Shown piece after piece: positions 28,975-37,909 of a stretch of DNA of 64,000 nucleotides. This stretch comes from Albidovulum sediminicola (lineage in GTDB: Bacteria > Pseudomonadota > Alphaproteobacteria > Rhodobacterales > Rhodobacteraceae), in the NCBI RefSeq assembly GCF_025751575.1, contig NZ_JAOWLA010000007.1:124001-188000 (forward strand), written 5' to 3'. Position numbers and translations under genes: made by a program. The notes beneath the pieces are model-generated. The model was not told where the DNA came from and ran no database searches. It saw nothing but the letters and a program-made list of their open reading frames with translations. Each line of letters begins with the position of its first letter. Position 1 is the first letter of the stretch.

Positions 28975-29433
28975 ATGCAGATAGACGATACGGACCGCCG
29001 CATCCTGCGCCAACTGCTCGCCGATCCGGGCGTCGCGACCGCCGATCTGGCGGAGCGCGCGGGCGTCACGGCTGCGACCTGCTGGCGGCGGCTGGAGCGG
29101 CTGACGGCGGCCGGCGTGCTGAAGGGCCAGCACGCGGTAATTGACTGGCGCGCGCTGGGCTGGGCGGTGGAGGTTTCGCTGCGCTTCACGCTCGACAAGA
29201 CCAACCCGCGCGCGTTCGACGAGTTTCTGGAGGCCGTGCGCAGCGTGCCCGAGGTGATCGAGATCCAGACCTTCCTCGGCCGTGTCGATGTGCGCCTGAA
29301 CGTCATCGCCCGCGACATGGGACATTATCAAGAGGTCTACCGCGACCGCATCCTGACGCTGCCCCATATCGCGGATATCGAAAGCCTGATGCTGGTTTCG
29401 ACCATCAAGGAAACAGGGAGTATTCCGCTGTGA
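28975..29433 (+). CDS. Lrp/AsnC family transcriptional regulator (first of tandem pair)
   Basis: 152-residue regulator. The N-terminal winged helix-turn-helix reads MQIDDTDRRILRQLLADPGVATADLAERAGVTAATCWRRLERL, and the C-terminal RAM/ligand domain has the usual VIEIQTFLGRVDVRLNVIARDM pattern. It is divergent from ilvC with an inverted-repeat operator candidate in between. Its stop overlaps the start of a second Lrp gene as GTGA, so the two proteins are made together and might form mixed oligomers. Confidence 0.93.
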   Translation: MQIDDTDRRILRQLLADPGVATADLAERAGVTAATCWRRLERLTAAGVLKGQHAVIDWRALGWAVEVSLRFTLDKTNPRAFDEFLEAVRSVPEVIEIQTFLGRVDVRLNVIARDMGHYQEVYRDRILTLPHIADIESLMLVSTIKETGSIPL

Positions 29434-29888
29434 TCGAGCTTGATGACCTTGACCGGGCGGTTCTGCGCGCGCTGGTCGCAGATGCCACGCAAAGCGCGGG
29501 TGCGATCGGGCGGGCGCTGGGCCTTTCGCAGCCCGCGACCTGGCGGCGCATCCGGCGGCTGGAACAAGCGGGGGTGATCGCGGGCCGGCGCATCGACCTT
29601 GATACAGAGGCGTTGGGTTTCGGCGTCACGGTCTTTTTGGGCGTGAAGCTCGCCGCCAAGGGGCGCGTCAGCCTTGAGGATTTCGAACGCGCCGCCACCG
29701 CCATCCCGGAGGTGCAGACCGTGCAGCACGTCCTGGGGCTTTACGACTACCGTCTGCGCGTCACGGCCCGCGATCTGGCGGATTTCGAGCGCGTCCTGCG
29801 CCGCCGGATCATGACCCTGCCCGGCGTGGGCAATGTCGAGGCGAACGTGCTTCTGAGCGAGGAACGGCGCCCCGGCCCCCTGGGCTGA
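29430..29888 (+). CDS. Lrp/AsnC family transcriptional regulator (second of tandem pair)
   Basis: 152-residue paralogue of the upstream gene with the same two-domain layout. HTH residues are DLDRAVLRALVADATQSAGAIGRALGLSQPATWRRIRRLEQAG; the RAM domain ends PGVGNVEANVLLSEERR. GTG start at 29430, overlapping the preceding stop. The two recognition helices differ (TAATCWRRLERL against SQPATWRRIRRL), so their DNA targets may differ. Ligand unknown; amino acids are usual. Confidence 0.93.
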   Translation: MIELDDLDRAVLRALVADATQSAGAIGRALGLSQPATWRRIRRLEQAGVIAGRRIDLDTEALGFGVTVFLGVKLAAKGRVSLEDFERAATAIPEVQTVQHVLGLYDYRLRVTARDLADFERVLRRRIMTLPGVGNVEANVLLSEERRPGPLG

Positions 29889-29977
29889 AGCACGAATCCG
29901 TCACATCCTGTCGGTAAACCCTTGGCTTTGCGCCCCCGCCTGCGCTACCGCAGGATCTGACAAAACAGGAGGACTTC

Positions 29978-31108
29978 ATGCCCGCGCTTCTGCCCGACGT
30001 CGACCCCGATGGGCTCGAGGAGTTTTCGGTCGTCTTTACCGACCGGTCGCTCAACCACATGAGCAAGCAGTTCCAGGGCGTGATGCGCGACATCTCGTCC
30101 ATGCTGAAGGAGGTCTACAACGCCGATGCCGTGGCCTTGGTGCCGGGTGGCGGGACCTATGGGATGGAAGCGGTGGCGCGCCAGTTCGCCGCTGGCAAGC
30201 GGGCGCTGATCGTCCGCAACGGCTGGTTCTCCTACCGCTGGACCCAGATCTTCGAGGCGGGGGGCTTCGCGGCCGAAACCCATGTCGCCCTGGCGCGGCG
30301 CGCCGGGAACGAGGTTCAGGCCCCCTTCGCCCCCGCGCCGATCGAAGAGGTCGTGGCGAAGATCGCCGAAGTTCGCCCCGAGGTGGTCTTTGCCCCGCAT
30401 GTCGAAACCGCCAGCGGGATGATCCTGCCGGACGGCTACCTGAAGGCGCTGGCGGCCGCCGCGCATGAGGTGGGCGCGCTCTTCGTCCTGGACTGCATCG
30501 CTTCGGGCTGCATCTGGGTCGACATGAAGGATGTGGGCGTCGATGTCCTGATCTCGGCCCCGCAGAAGGGCTGGTCGGCCTCGCCCTCGGCCGGGTTGGT
30601 GATGATGAGCGCCGAGGCCGAGAAGCGGATGGAGGCGACGACCTCCAACAGTTTCGCGCTCGACCTCAAGAAATGGCGCGCGATCATGGCGGCCTATGAG
30701 GGCGGCGGCCACGCCTATCACGCGACGATGCCGACGGATGCGCTCAAGGCTTTCCGCGACACGATGGCCGAAACCCGGGAGTATGGGTTCGAGCGGCTGC
30801 GCGCCGCGCAATGGGCGCTAGGCGAAGCGGTTCGGGCGGAATTGGCCTCGCGCGGTATTCGGTCGGTCGCAGCCGAAGGCTTCGGCGCGCCGGGCGTCGT
30901 CGTCAGCTTTACCGACGATCCCGACATCCAGACCGGCAAGAAGTTCCTGGCCGCAGGCGTCCAGATCGCTGCGGGCGTGCCCTTGCAGGTGGGGGAGGGC
31001 GATGCCTACCGCAGCTTCCGTATCGGGCTATTCGGCCTCGACAAGCTTTATGACGTGGAAGGCACCGTGGCCCGCGTCCGTCGCGCACTGGACGCGGCCC
31101 TGGGCTGA
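29978..31108 (+). CDS. Class V aminotransferase, alanine--glyoxylate/serine aminotransferase type
   Basis: 376-residue PLP enzyme. The cofactor loop is ALVPGGGTYGMEAVARQFA, the Asp pairing with the pyridine nitrogen is in LFVLDCIASGCIWVDMKD, and the PLP lysine is in LISAPQKGWSASPSAG. Relatives transfer amino groups between alanine or serine and glyoxylate or pyruvate. The exact donor cannot be read from sequence. It has a good ribosome site (CAGGAGG) and stands alone, ending in a strong terminator at 31118-31142. The position after the Lrp pair may reflect a shared link to amino acid metabolism. Confidence 0.87.
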   Translation: MPALLPDVDPDGLEEFSVVFTDRSLNHMSKQFQGVMRDISSMLKEVYNADAVALVPGGGTYGMEAVARQFAAGKRALIVRNGWFSYRWTQIFEAGGFAAETHVALARRAGNEVQAPFAPAPIEEVVAKIAEVRPEVVFAPHVETASGMILPDGYLKALAAAAHEVGALFVLDCIASGCIWVDMKDVGVDVLISAPQKGWSASPSAGLVMMSAEAEKRMEATTSNSFALDLKKWRAIMAAYEGGGHAYHATMPTDALKAFRDTMAETREYGFERLRAAQWALGEAVRAELASRGIRSVAAEGFGAPGVVVSFTDDPDIQTGKKFLAAGVQIAAGVPLQVGEGDAYRSFRIGLFGLDKLYDVEGTVARVRRALDAALG

Positions 31109-31117
31109 CCGCGCGCC

Positions 31118-31142
31118 GGGCCCGCACCTTGCGGGCCCTTTT
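31118..31142. terminator. Rho-independent terminator
   Basis: Nine-base perfect stem (GGGCCCGCA / TGCGGGCCC) with loop CCT, followed by TTTT, 9 bases after the aminotransferase stop. It separates this gene from the convergent UbiH-type gene and can serve the plus strand well. Confidence 0.85.
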
Positions 31143-31169
31143 CGCCTTGCGGGAGCAAAAAGGCCGGGC

Positions 31170-32369
31170 TCAGCGCATGCCGAGTCCGGCTTTCATCAGC
31201 GTCGTGCGTACCGGCTTGAGAGAGTAGAGCGCGTTCAGCGCTCCCGCCCGCAGATCGCGCAGCGGGCGCGGCGACAGCATCGAGGTGCGGTTCAAAAGGT
31301 CGATGCCGGTCACACGCGCCTTCACCTCGGGCCAGCGGCGGCGATGGTAGGCTTCAAGCATCGCCCTCTCCCCCAGCTTCTCGGGGGCGGCGGTCGCCAG
31401 GTCGAGCAGGCAGGCCAGGTCGGCCAGCGACATGTTCAATCCCTGCGCGCCGATCGGCGGCACGACATGGGCGGCTTCCGCGATAAGCGCGGTCCGCTCC
31501 GCCTCGAACCGATCCGCGATCTGGGCGATCATCGGCCAGACAGAACGCCGCGTGACCAAGGTGAGCGGTCCGAAGAGCCCCGCCGAGCGGGCAAGCATCG
31601 CTGCCTCGAACTCCGGGACGGGCAGGACGGCCAAACGCTCGGCTTCCGGCCCGCGCTCCATCCAGACCACGGCCGAACAGGGGCGCCCGTCGCGGTCGGG
31701 CAGGGGCACGAGCGTGAAGGGGCCGCCCGTCCGGTGGATCTCGGTCGAGACGTTCTGATGCGGGACCGGATGGGTGACCGCGAAGGCCAGGGCTTTTTGC
31801 CCGTAGCGCATCGTCTTGACGCCGATGCCCGCCGCCTCGCGCACCGGGCTTGCCCGGCCGTCGGCGGCCAGCAGCAGCCGGGCGGTCACCGTCGCCCCGT
31901 CCGACAGCGTGACGCGCGCCTCGCTTTCGCGTGTCAGAACGGCGCGCGTGGCGACCCCCGGGCGGAAATCGACGTTGGGCAGTTCGGCGATCCGCGCGAC
32001 CATTTCCCGGCGCAGGAGCCAGTTGGGGAAGTTCCAGCCGAAGGGCTCCTCGCCGATCTCCGAGGCGTCGAAATCCTTGACGATCCGGGGTTCCGGCGTT
32101 TCGCCACCCGCATCAACGATCCGCATGATCTTCAGCGCGGCGGCATGTGGGGCAAGGCGGCCCCAAAGCCCCGCCTGTTCCAGCACCTGGCGCGCAGGTT
32201 GCAGGAAGGCTGTGGTGCGCATGTCCGCGCCTGCGGCCTCGGCCTCGGTCACCGGGGGGGCGGGATCGACGCAGATCACCGAAAAACCCGCAGCACCAAA
32301 GGCGGCGGCCGCGGTCAGTCCCGCGACGCCACCGCCGGAAATCAGGATATCTGTCGCCTCAGCCTGCAT
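31170..32369 (-). CDS. UbiH/UbiF-family FAD-dependent monooxygenase
   Basis: 399-residue flavoprotein hydroxylase of the kind that hydroxylates the ubiquinone ring. The FAD dinucleotide motif is DILISGGGVAGLTAAAAFG, the DG motif is LLAADGRASPVREAAGI, and the third motif reads ALIAEAAHVVPPIGAQGLNMSLAD. In that last motif the usual G-D before AAH is replaced by A-E. ATG 32369 is preferred over GTG 32372 because AGGAGA lies five bases upstream. Which ring position it hydroxylates is not clear. It ends facing the terminator at 31118-31142. Confidence 0.88.
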   Translation of the reverse strand: MQAEATDILISGGGVAGLTAAAAFGAAGFSVICVDPAPPVTEAEAAGADMRTTAFLQPARQVLEQAGLWGRLAPHAAALKIMRIVDAGGETPEPRIVKDFDASEIGEEPFGWNFPNWLLRREMVARIAELPNVDFRPGVATRAVLTRESEARVTLSDGATVTARLLLAADGRASPVREAAGIGVKTMRYGQKALAFAVTHPVPHQNVSTEIHRTGGPFTLVPLPDRDGRPCSAVVWMERGPEAERLAVLPVPEFEAAMLARSAGLFGPLTLVTRRSVWPMIAQIADRFEAERTALIAEAAHVVPPIGAQGLNMSLADLACLLDLATAAPEKLGERAMLEAYHRRRWPEVKARVTGIDLLNRTSMLSPRPLRDLRAGALNALYSLKPVRTTLMKAGLGMR

Positions 32370-32455
32370 CACGCTCTCCTTCGGCCGGATGATATGCGGT
32401 CCGGCACCGGGGGGCCAAGCGACTTTCCGTCCCGCGCGCGACTTTCGCCCCAGGG

Positions 32456-32704
32456 CTACTTGCCCAGCGTGATCAGGATCAGCGTCGCGAAGACCACGGG
32501 CACTGTGGCCAGCGCGGTCATGGCCAGCGCGACGAGGCCCCAGGTCTTGACCATCAGCACGAGGATCGTGACCAGGATGGTCAGCGCGTACCAGATCGTG
32601 TCCGCCTCGCCGTGGGCGATGTCGTAGGCGATCCAGCCAAGGACCGGGATGTGATGAAACCAGGACCGGCCGGGGCGGTCGGCGGCAATGGGCATGTCCG
32701 TCAT
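32456..32704 (-). CDS. Small inner-membrane protein, unknown function
   Basis: 82 residues. A polar N-terminal part (MTDMPIAADRPGRSWFHHIPVLGWIAYDIAHGEAD) precedes two adjacent hydrophobic helices (TIWYALTILVTILVLMV and LVALAMTALATVPVVFATLILITL). Coding-like third-position GC and a GGAGATAGAC ribosome site support it. It lies 86 bases upstream of the UbiH-type gene on the same strand and could be cotranscribed. I do not recognise the family. Confidence 0.65.
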   Translation of the reverse strand: MTDMPIAADRPGRSWFHHIPVLGWIAYDIAHGEADTIWYALTILVTILVLMVKTWGLVALAMTALATVPVVFATLILITLGK

Positions 32705-32777
32705 GTCTATCTCCTGTTCGCGGCGCCCACCTAGCCGAACGCCGTGCTTTGCAGGAGGGGGCGGATCGCCGCAGCCC

Positions 32778-33431
32778 TCAGGTCAGACACCCGAGAAAGC
32801 GCGCAAGGTCGCGCGTGTGGTGATGGATATGCGGCGCCGGGGCGGGCTCTGGCGCGACATGGACGGTGCGCATGCCCATCGCGTGCGGCTCGGCGAGGTT
32901 GCGCGGATCGTCCTCGAACATTGCCGCGCGCGTGGGGTTTATCCCGTCGCGGGCAAAGATGGCCTCAAACGCGCTGCGCTCTGGCTTGGGACGGAAGCCT
33001 GCGTGCTCGACGCCGTAGATTGCATCGAAGATCCCCGAAAGCCCCCGCGCGGCCAAAACCCGTTCGGCATAGGGGCCGCTCCCGTTGGTATAGACGATTC
33101 GCCGCCCCGGCAGCGCGGTGATCGCCGAACGCAGCGCCGCATCCGGGGTCAGCGCGTCGAGCGAGATTTCGTGGACCTCATTCAGATAGGGGGCGGGATC
33201 GACGCCATGTTCGCTCATCAGGCCCGCAAGCGTGGTTCCGTAGCGCGCCCAGTAGTGCCGGCGCAGGCGGTCCGCCTCGTCCCGGGCGACGCCCAGGGAC
33301 TGCATGACATAGGCGGTCATCCGGACCTCGATCTGATCGAAAAGCCGCGCCTCGGGCGGGTAGAGCGTGTTGTCCAGGTCGAAGACCCAGGCGGTCACAT
33401 GATCGAACTCGGCGGCGGGCATGGCTGGCAT
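32778..33431 (-). CDS. HAD-superfamily pyrimidine 5'-nucleotidase
   Basis: 217-residue HAD hydrolase. Motif I is WVFDLDNTLYPP, motif II YTNGSG, motif III has the Lys in GFRPKPERSAF, and motif IV is MFEDDPRNL. This combination and the four-helix cap match the SDT1/PHM8-like pyrimidine 5'-nucleotidases that dephosphorylate UMP and CMP. Several ATGs occur (33446, 33431, 33422). 33431 (MPAMPAAEFDH) is taken as a middle choice, and none has a strong ribosome site. It is divergent from the GntR gene. Confidence 0.87.
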   Translation of the reverse strand: MPAMPAAEFDHVTAWVFDLDNTLYPPEARLFDQIEVRMTAYVMQSLGVARDEADRLRRHYWARYGTTLAGLMSEHGVDPAPYLNEVHEISLDALTPDAALRSAITALPGRRIVYTNGSGPYAERVLAARGLSGIFDAIYGVEHAGFRPKPERSAFEAIFARDGINPTRAAMFEDDPRNLAEPHAMGMRTVHVAPEPAPAPHIHHHTRDLARFLGCLT

Positions 33432-33514
33432 CGCTTTGGGGCGCACCTTGGGTTTGTCTCATGCCGGGGCGCGAGGGGCAAGCCGGTCGGACAGCCCTGC
33501 GGCGGCGAAGGCTC

Positions 33515-33544
33515 TTGCCTAGGGTGCGGTCTGCGCCCTAGGTT
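33515..33544 (+). promoter_or_regulatory. Promoter with overlapping inverted repeat, GntR gene
   Basis: TTGCCT (33515-33520) and TAGGTT (33539-33544) are 18 bases apart. Within and across them lies a perfect inverted repeat, CCTAGGG (33518-33524) and CCCTAGG (33536-33542). A regulator bound here would block both hexamers, which suggests autorepression of the downstream GntR gene. Confidence 0.45.
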
Positions 33545-33570
33545 GGCGCCCTGTCAAAGACGGCCAGGAC

Positions 33571-34218
33571 ATGCCGATGCAGAAAGACGCCTATACGCTG
33601 ATCCTTGAAGCGATCGAGGGCGGGACCTACCGCCCCGGAGATCGTCTGGTGGAATCCGAACTGGCCGAACGGCTGGGCGTGTCGCGCACGCCCGTGCGCG
33701 AGGCGCTCCAGCGGCTGGAAACACAGTCGATGCTGACGCGGGACGGGCGGTCGCTGATCGTGGCCTCGCTTGATCACAACCAGCTTGCCGAACTGTACGT
33801 CGTCCGGGCCGAGCTTGAAGGGCTGGCCGCCCGCCTTGCGGCCAAGCACGCGACCGAAGAGGAGATTCGCGTTCTCAAGGACATGATCGACGAAGACCGC
33901 GCGCATCTGGGTGACCCCGAAGCGCTGTCGCGCGCGAACCGCCGCTTCCACAAGCAGATCCACCTGGCCTCCCACAACCGCTACCTGGTGCAGCAACTGG
34001 GTCTGGTTCACCGTTCGATGGCGCTTCTGGCGACAACCTCCCTTGCCGCCGAGGGCCGGGGCGAGGCCGCGCTGGCCGAACACGAAGCCATCGTCAATGC
34101 CATCGCCAACGGCGAAGAGGCCGCCGCGCAAAGCGCGTTGCGCGCCCATATCTCCAAGGCCTTCGAAACCCGGCTGAAGCTTGATGCCGCAAGCCACCGC
34201 CGCGAGAGCGAGGGCTGA
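33571..34218 (+). CDS. GntR family transcriptional regulator (FadR/FCD subfamily)
   Basis: 215-residue regulator with an N-terminal winged HTH (RPGDRLVESELAERLGVSRTPVREALQRLETQSML) and an all-helical FCD ligand domain (~75-205) with the metal-site histidines in NRRFHKQIHLAS, AHISKAF and AEHEAIVNAI. FCD regulators respond to organic acids or fatty acyl compounds. No catabolic operon is beside it, so the target is unknown. ATG 33571 is the only good start. The promoter overlaps an inverted repeat, which suggests autoregulation. Confidence 0.92.
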   Translation: MPMQKDAYTLILEAIEGGTYRPGDRLVESELAERLGVSRTPVREALQRLETQSMLTRDGRSLIVASLDHNQLAELYVVRAELEGLAARLAAKHATEEEIRVLKDMIDEDRAHLGDPEALSRANRRFHKQIHLASHNRYLVQQLGLVHRSMALLATTSLAAEGRGEAALAEHEAIVNAIANGEEAAAQSALRAHISKAFETRLKLDAASHRRESEG

Positions 34219-34237
34219 GGCCCCCGCCCGAAGCGTC

Positions 34238-34933
34238 TTATCCCGCGACGGGTTCTGGCACGATGAAATTGCGCTGGATATCCACGAAAAGATCGCCCGA
34301 CAGGCCCGTGCGTGTCTCCGCCCAGTCTTCGCCATCGCGCACAGCGTCATGAAGCTCACGTTGGGCGGCAAAGCTTTGCAGTGTTTCGCCGCCGCCGATC
34401 GAGACCCAGGCGAAGGTCAGTCGCGCGTCATCCGCGTCGATCAGGCGCAGTTCGGCTCCCTCCTGCAGTATGTTGCCGGAGCGGGTCTGGAGAATGACGA
34501 GCTTCACCGTCTCGATCGCCACGTCATCTAGGCCCGCATCTGCGATCAAGATCTTTTCGCGGATCGCCGGCCAGCCGAAGGTCAGCCGGGCCTTCAGGTT
34601 TCGCCCGATCTCGCGCGCGGCCTCGCCGGCGCGGTCGCCATAGGCCAGCGCGAAGTCATCCGCGGCCTTCGCGATTTCGGCGTCCCACTGGCCAAGCGCG
34701 GCGATCGGGCGCGCTGACACCCAGATCCCGGCCGCGCTGTCCAGATAGTTGAAGTCTGGGTCGGGCCGAAACTCCGTCGCGCAACTGGTGCAGGGCTTCG
34801 TCTGAAAACGCCCATCGAGGATGGCGGCCTTCAGGTCCGGCCGTCGGTCTGCGTTGACGCTTTGGAAGATGTCCATTTCGTTTTCCGTCCCACAGTTCGG
34901 GCAGGCCACCGGCAGTGTGGAGAACATCGACAT
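34238..34933 (-). CDS. CpXC zinc-ribbon domain protein
   Basis: 231-residue cytoplasmic protein. The N-terminal ~60 residues hold two CxxC pairs (ACPNCGTE and PCTSCATE) typical of the CpXC domain, a probable zinc site. The rest is alpha/beta with no motif I know. It has a good ribosome site (AAAGGA) and starts 20 bases after the stop of the 966-residue zincin gene, as the last gene of a three-gene operon (39175 to 34238). The CpXC domain has no established biochemical role. Its position suggests an adaptor or companion to the large protein. Confidence 0.82.
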   Translation of the reverse strand: MSMFSTLPVACPNCGTENEMDIFQSVNADRRPDLKAAILDGRFQTKPCTSCATEFRPDPDFNYLDSAAGIWVSARPIAALGQWDAEIAKAADDFALAYGDRAGEAAREIGRNLKARLTFGWPAIREKILIADAGLDDVAIETVKLVILQTRSGNILQEGAELRLIDADDARLTFAWVSIGGGETLQSFAAQRELHDAVRDGEDWAETRTGLSGDLFVDIQRNFIVPEPVAG

Positions 34934-34953
34934 GGCTTGATCCTTTCACTGTG

Positions 34954-37854
34954 TCAGAGAGCCGAGAGCCACTTGGCCGCCGGATGCTTGGGGTTGAGCT
35001 TGCCCGTGTGATAGGCCGCATAAAGCTCCGAGAACCATTCCCCCGGCGCCCGGAACTGGTAGCCGGTAATCCCCTGTTTGCGCGCGGCGGCACTGTAGGA
35101 CACCCAAGAGTCATCGTAGGCCTCGTGATAGACAAGGCCGCCGATGTTGAAGTCGGTGCTTGCGCGCTTGTTGTCCCAGGGCTTGGCGCCGGTCTTCATC
35201 GCATCGTACCACTTGATAACCATCTGCTTGCGCGCCTCCCAGGTCGCGGGGCCGTTCGGGTCGTCCTTCAACTCGTCAGGCAGGTCCGCATCCTCGGGTT
35301 TGCCGCCCGAGATCAGGCGTTCGACGTAGAATGCGTCATACTCGTACTCATTCGCCACGGCGTCGGCGATCGGGCGGACATTGCCGCCGTATTCCCGCCA
35401 GCCACCAAAGGCCGCGTTGCCCGCGCGGCCCTTCATGAAGCCCTTGGCGTCGTCCACCGCATGTCCAATCTCGTGCAAGGTGGTCCAAGTCCCGTACGAG
35501 GGTTGGGGTTTTTCGGAATCCGGAACGCAGACGCAGTCGGGTTCCACATTCTCGAGCTTGCCCGGGTCGCTCAGCTTGCCGGCCGGAACGTCCCGGGAGA
35601 CCGCGACGCCCATCACGATCTTGCCTTCTCCGCCCGTGAAGGAGGACGTGGTTTCAGCGGGCCCCTCGACCTCATCGAACCGAAGCAGGCTTTCGTTCAG
35701 CTTGGTGTGGGCGTCCGGAACCTTGGTCATCATCTTGTAATAGGCCAGCAGGTTGGGCGCCGGTCCCGTCAGCGTGGATCTTGCCGTGCCCTGTTCATGG
35801 CTCGCCTTGTCGTCGAAGAGCAACACATTCATGTCGAAGCGCGCGCCAAGCATGGCCGTCATGACTTCTTGCGTCACGGTGTTTGGGTCCAGCTGCTCGA
35901 TCAGCGCGTCGAGCATCTTCTGGCCGTTCGGCATGGCGATGATGTCGAGCACCTCTTGCTTCGACGGCGGCGTGCCGGCCTTGGCTTTCGCGGCAACCTT
36001 GATGCTGGCGACCTCCGCCATGACGCCTTCCAACGCGCCCTTGGCCTTGGCCGGTTCCAGTCCCTTGGAGAACTCCTCAGCCCGCGCCATCGCATTGTCG
36101 ACGCGGCCCTGCGCGCCCGGCTTGTCGGGGAAGTTGAGTTTCAAGGCATTGTCGGCCTCCGACTTCACCTCCGCGCGCCGGATCAGGTAGACCTCCTGCC
36201 CGTCGGCGAGCATGCGCGCGCGGTCCAGGCCGGCTTCGGCGCGGTCGAGGATCCCATTGGCCGCGTCGTCGCCCTTTTCGGCCGCCTCGCGGCCCTTTTT
36301 GGCGGTTTCCATCGCGGTCTTGAGGCTGGCCTCGGCGTATTTCGCCTGGCCATGGGTGTCGCGCAGGTTCGCGATCCGGTCGATAATCCGGTCGGCCCGG
36401 CTCATCAGGGCGTCGATGATCTCTGCCAGCCGCCGGGCGCCGCTGGCCAACTCGGCCAGTTCCTTCAGATGGGTGCGCGCGGTATCGTCGTCGAAGTTCT
36501 CCACCCCCTCGTCGGCGGCCTTGTGGCGCGCCTTGAGGTCGGCGATCGCCTGGGCGATCTGGGCGGCACGCGGGTGCGCTTCGAGCGATTTGATCAAGGT
36601 CTCGGCCTGGGCGATGATCCGCTCGGGCGGCTCGCTTCCCACGGCCTGCTCAAGCCGGGTGAACGGCGCGCCTTCCGCGGCCTTTTCCATCGCGGCCTTG
36701 CATATGTCCGGGATCAGATCCAGCCGCGCGACGGACTGGGCGTATTTACGGACCCCCGCCAACGACTCGGCCTGGGCGAAGACCGATCGCGCCTCGGCGA
36801 CCTGACCAAGGGCGAACTTGCCTTGAGGGTGCTTTGCCAGCGCATCGATGGCCTCGCTGGCCGTTTTCGCCGCGGCCTCGAAGTCGAGGTAGCCCTGCGC
36901 GAAGGGCAGTTCCGCCACCGCGCGTTTCTTCAGGTCCTTCATGATGTGCCAAGGGGTCAGGAAATCGCGCGCTGCGACGGCATTGGCCGCTTCGCCCTGA
37001 AGGCGCACGATGTCGGCACATTCCTCCTCCACCCCGGGACAGCGTTTGGCCAGAAGCTTGTTGATCTCCGTCTCGGCCTCGGTTCGCACCTGTTCATATT
37101 CCAGGCGGTCCTTGTTGAGCTTCCATGCCGCGTAAAGCTTGCCGCGGGCATCGTCCACCAGCTTACGCGCGACAGAGACCCCGTGCTCCTCAAGCTTGGT
37201 GTCCGCTTGCACCATCATCGCTTCGATGTCCTGGCGTTCGGTCGCGACGAACGGATCGCTGATGTAGCTGTAATTGGTGCGCACTGACTGTATCGAAGCC
37301 TTGCACTTGTTGTAGTCTTCCAGATAGGCGGCGGCGACCTGCGTAACGCGGTTTTCTTCCGACAGGACAAACGCATGGGCCGAACGGACAGTGTCGAAAT
37401 CCGGCGGGGTCTTGGCGCCGGCGGTCTGCAGTTCGCCCAGGCGCGCCTCGGCCTTCTGGCGGTGAAGGACGGTGCCTTTCAGCGCCTGCATCCGCGTCAC
37501 GGCCTGCTGCGCCTCGTTTTGCAGCCGGGCCACATAGTTCGCCCCCGTCGTTTCGAGCGCGGCGCTGAGCTGCGCGATCTCCTGCGTCGCCGCCGCCGCG
37601 TTCAGGGTCTTCTTGTCCTTCTCGACAACCTTTCGCGCTGCGTCGAACGCATTCACGATGGGTTTCGTGCCGATGTAGGGCGGGTAGTTCTGGATCTTGA
37701 GGGAGAACGCCGCGCAGGCATTCACATAGGCCTGATATTCATCGGCCATCTGGTCCTTGTCGCCCTGGCTGGTGCCCTTTCCAAACAGGCCCCCGGACTT
37801 GAAATATTTCTTCACGAACTTCTGGGCTTTGGGGTCGAGCGATGAAAACGGCAT
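34954..37854 (-). CDS. Large coiled-coil protein with C-terminal HEIGH zincin-like domain
   Basis: 966 residues, no signal peptide. Residues ~1-690 are mostly charged, Ala-rich helix with coiled-coil-like repeats of the form A..A...L..G.Y..A...L (for example AEARSVFAQAESLAGVRKYAQSV and AMETAKKGREAAEKGDDAAN). The last ~270 residues form a distinct domain. It carries WTTLHEIGHAVDD (zinc site HEIGH, 794-798), an NEYEYDAFYVER stretch, and APGEWFSELYAAYH near the end, where a glutamate (939 or 943) could be the third ligand. This resembles toxin-type metallopeptidases, but I do not recognise the family. GAGGAGA ribosome site. Middle gene of the operon with the 421-residue and CpXC proteins. Confidence 0.8.
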   Translation of the reverse strand: MPFSSLDPKAQKFVKKYFKSGGLFGKGTSQGDKDQMADEYQAYVNACAAFSLKIQNYPPYIGTKPIVNAFDAARKVVEKDKKTLNAAAATQEIAQLSAALETTGANYVARLQNEAQQAVTRMQALKGTVLHRQKAEARLGELQTAGAKTPPDFDTVRSAHAFVLSEENRVTQVAAAYLEDYNKCKASIQSVRTNYSYISDPFVATERQDIEAMMVQADTKLEEHGVSVARKLVDDARGKLYAAWKLNKDRLEYEQVRTEAETEINKLLAKRCPGVEEECADIVRLQGEAANAVAARDFLTPWHIMKDLKKRAVAELPFAQGYLDFEAAAKTASEAIDALAKHPQGKFALGQVAEARSVFAQAESLAGVRKYAQSVARLDLIPDICKAAMEKAAEGAPFTRLEQAVGSEPPERIIAQAETLIKSLEAHPRAAQIAQAIADLKARHKAADEGVENFDDDTARTHLKELAELASGARRLAEIIDALMSRADRIIDRIANLRDTHGQAKYAEASLKTAMETAKKGREAAEKGDDAANGILDRAEAGLDRARMLADGQEVYLIRRAEVKSEADNALKLNFPDKPGAQGRVDNAMARAEEFSKGLEPAKAKGALEGVMAEVASIKVAAKAKAGTPPSKQEVLDIIAMPNGQKMLDALIEQLDPNTVTQEVMTAMLGARFDMNVLLFDDKASHEQGTARSTLTGPAPNLLAYYKMMTKVPDAHTKLNESLLRFDEVEGPAETTSSFTGGEGKIVMGVAVSRDVPAGKLSDPGKLENVEPDCVCVPDSEKPQPSYGTWTTLHEIGHAVDDAKGFMKGRAGNAAFGGWREYGGNVRPIADAVANEYEYDAFYVERLISGGKPEDADLPDELKDDPNGPATWEARKQMVIKWYDAMKTGAKPWDNKRASTDFNIGGLVYHEAYDDSWVSYSAAARKQGITGYQFRAPGEWFSELYAAYHTGKLNPKHPAAKWLSAL

Positions 37855-37909
37855 GGGTGTCTCCTCGGGGCGGACTCAGGTCGGAGGGGGCGGCAAGCGG
37901 GGGCGGCGG

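Noticed and set aside
34915-37287. 790-codon plus-strand frame opposite the 966-residue protein
   Set aside because: Antisense shadow. The minus-strand frame has ribosome site, operon spacing and a zincin-type motif; the plus-strand translation has no recognisable feature.
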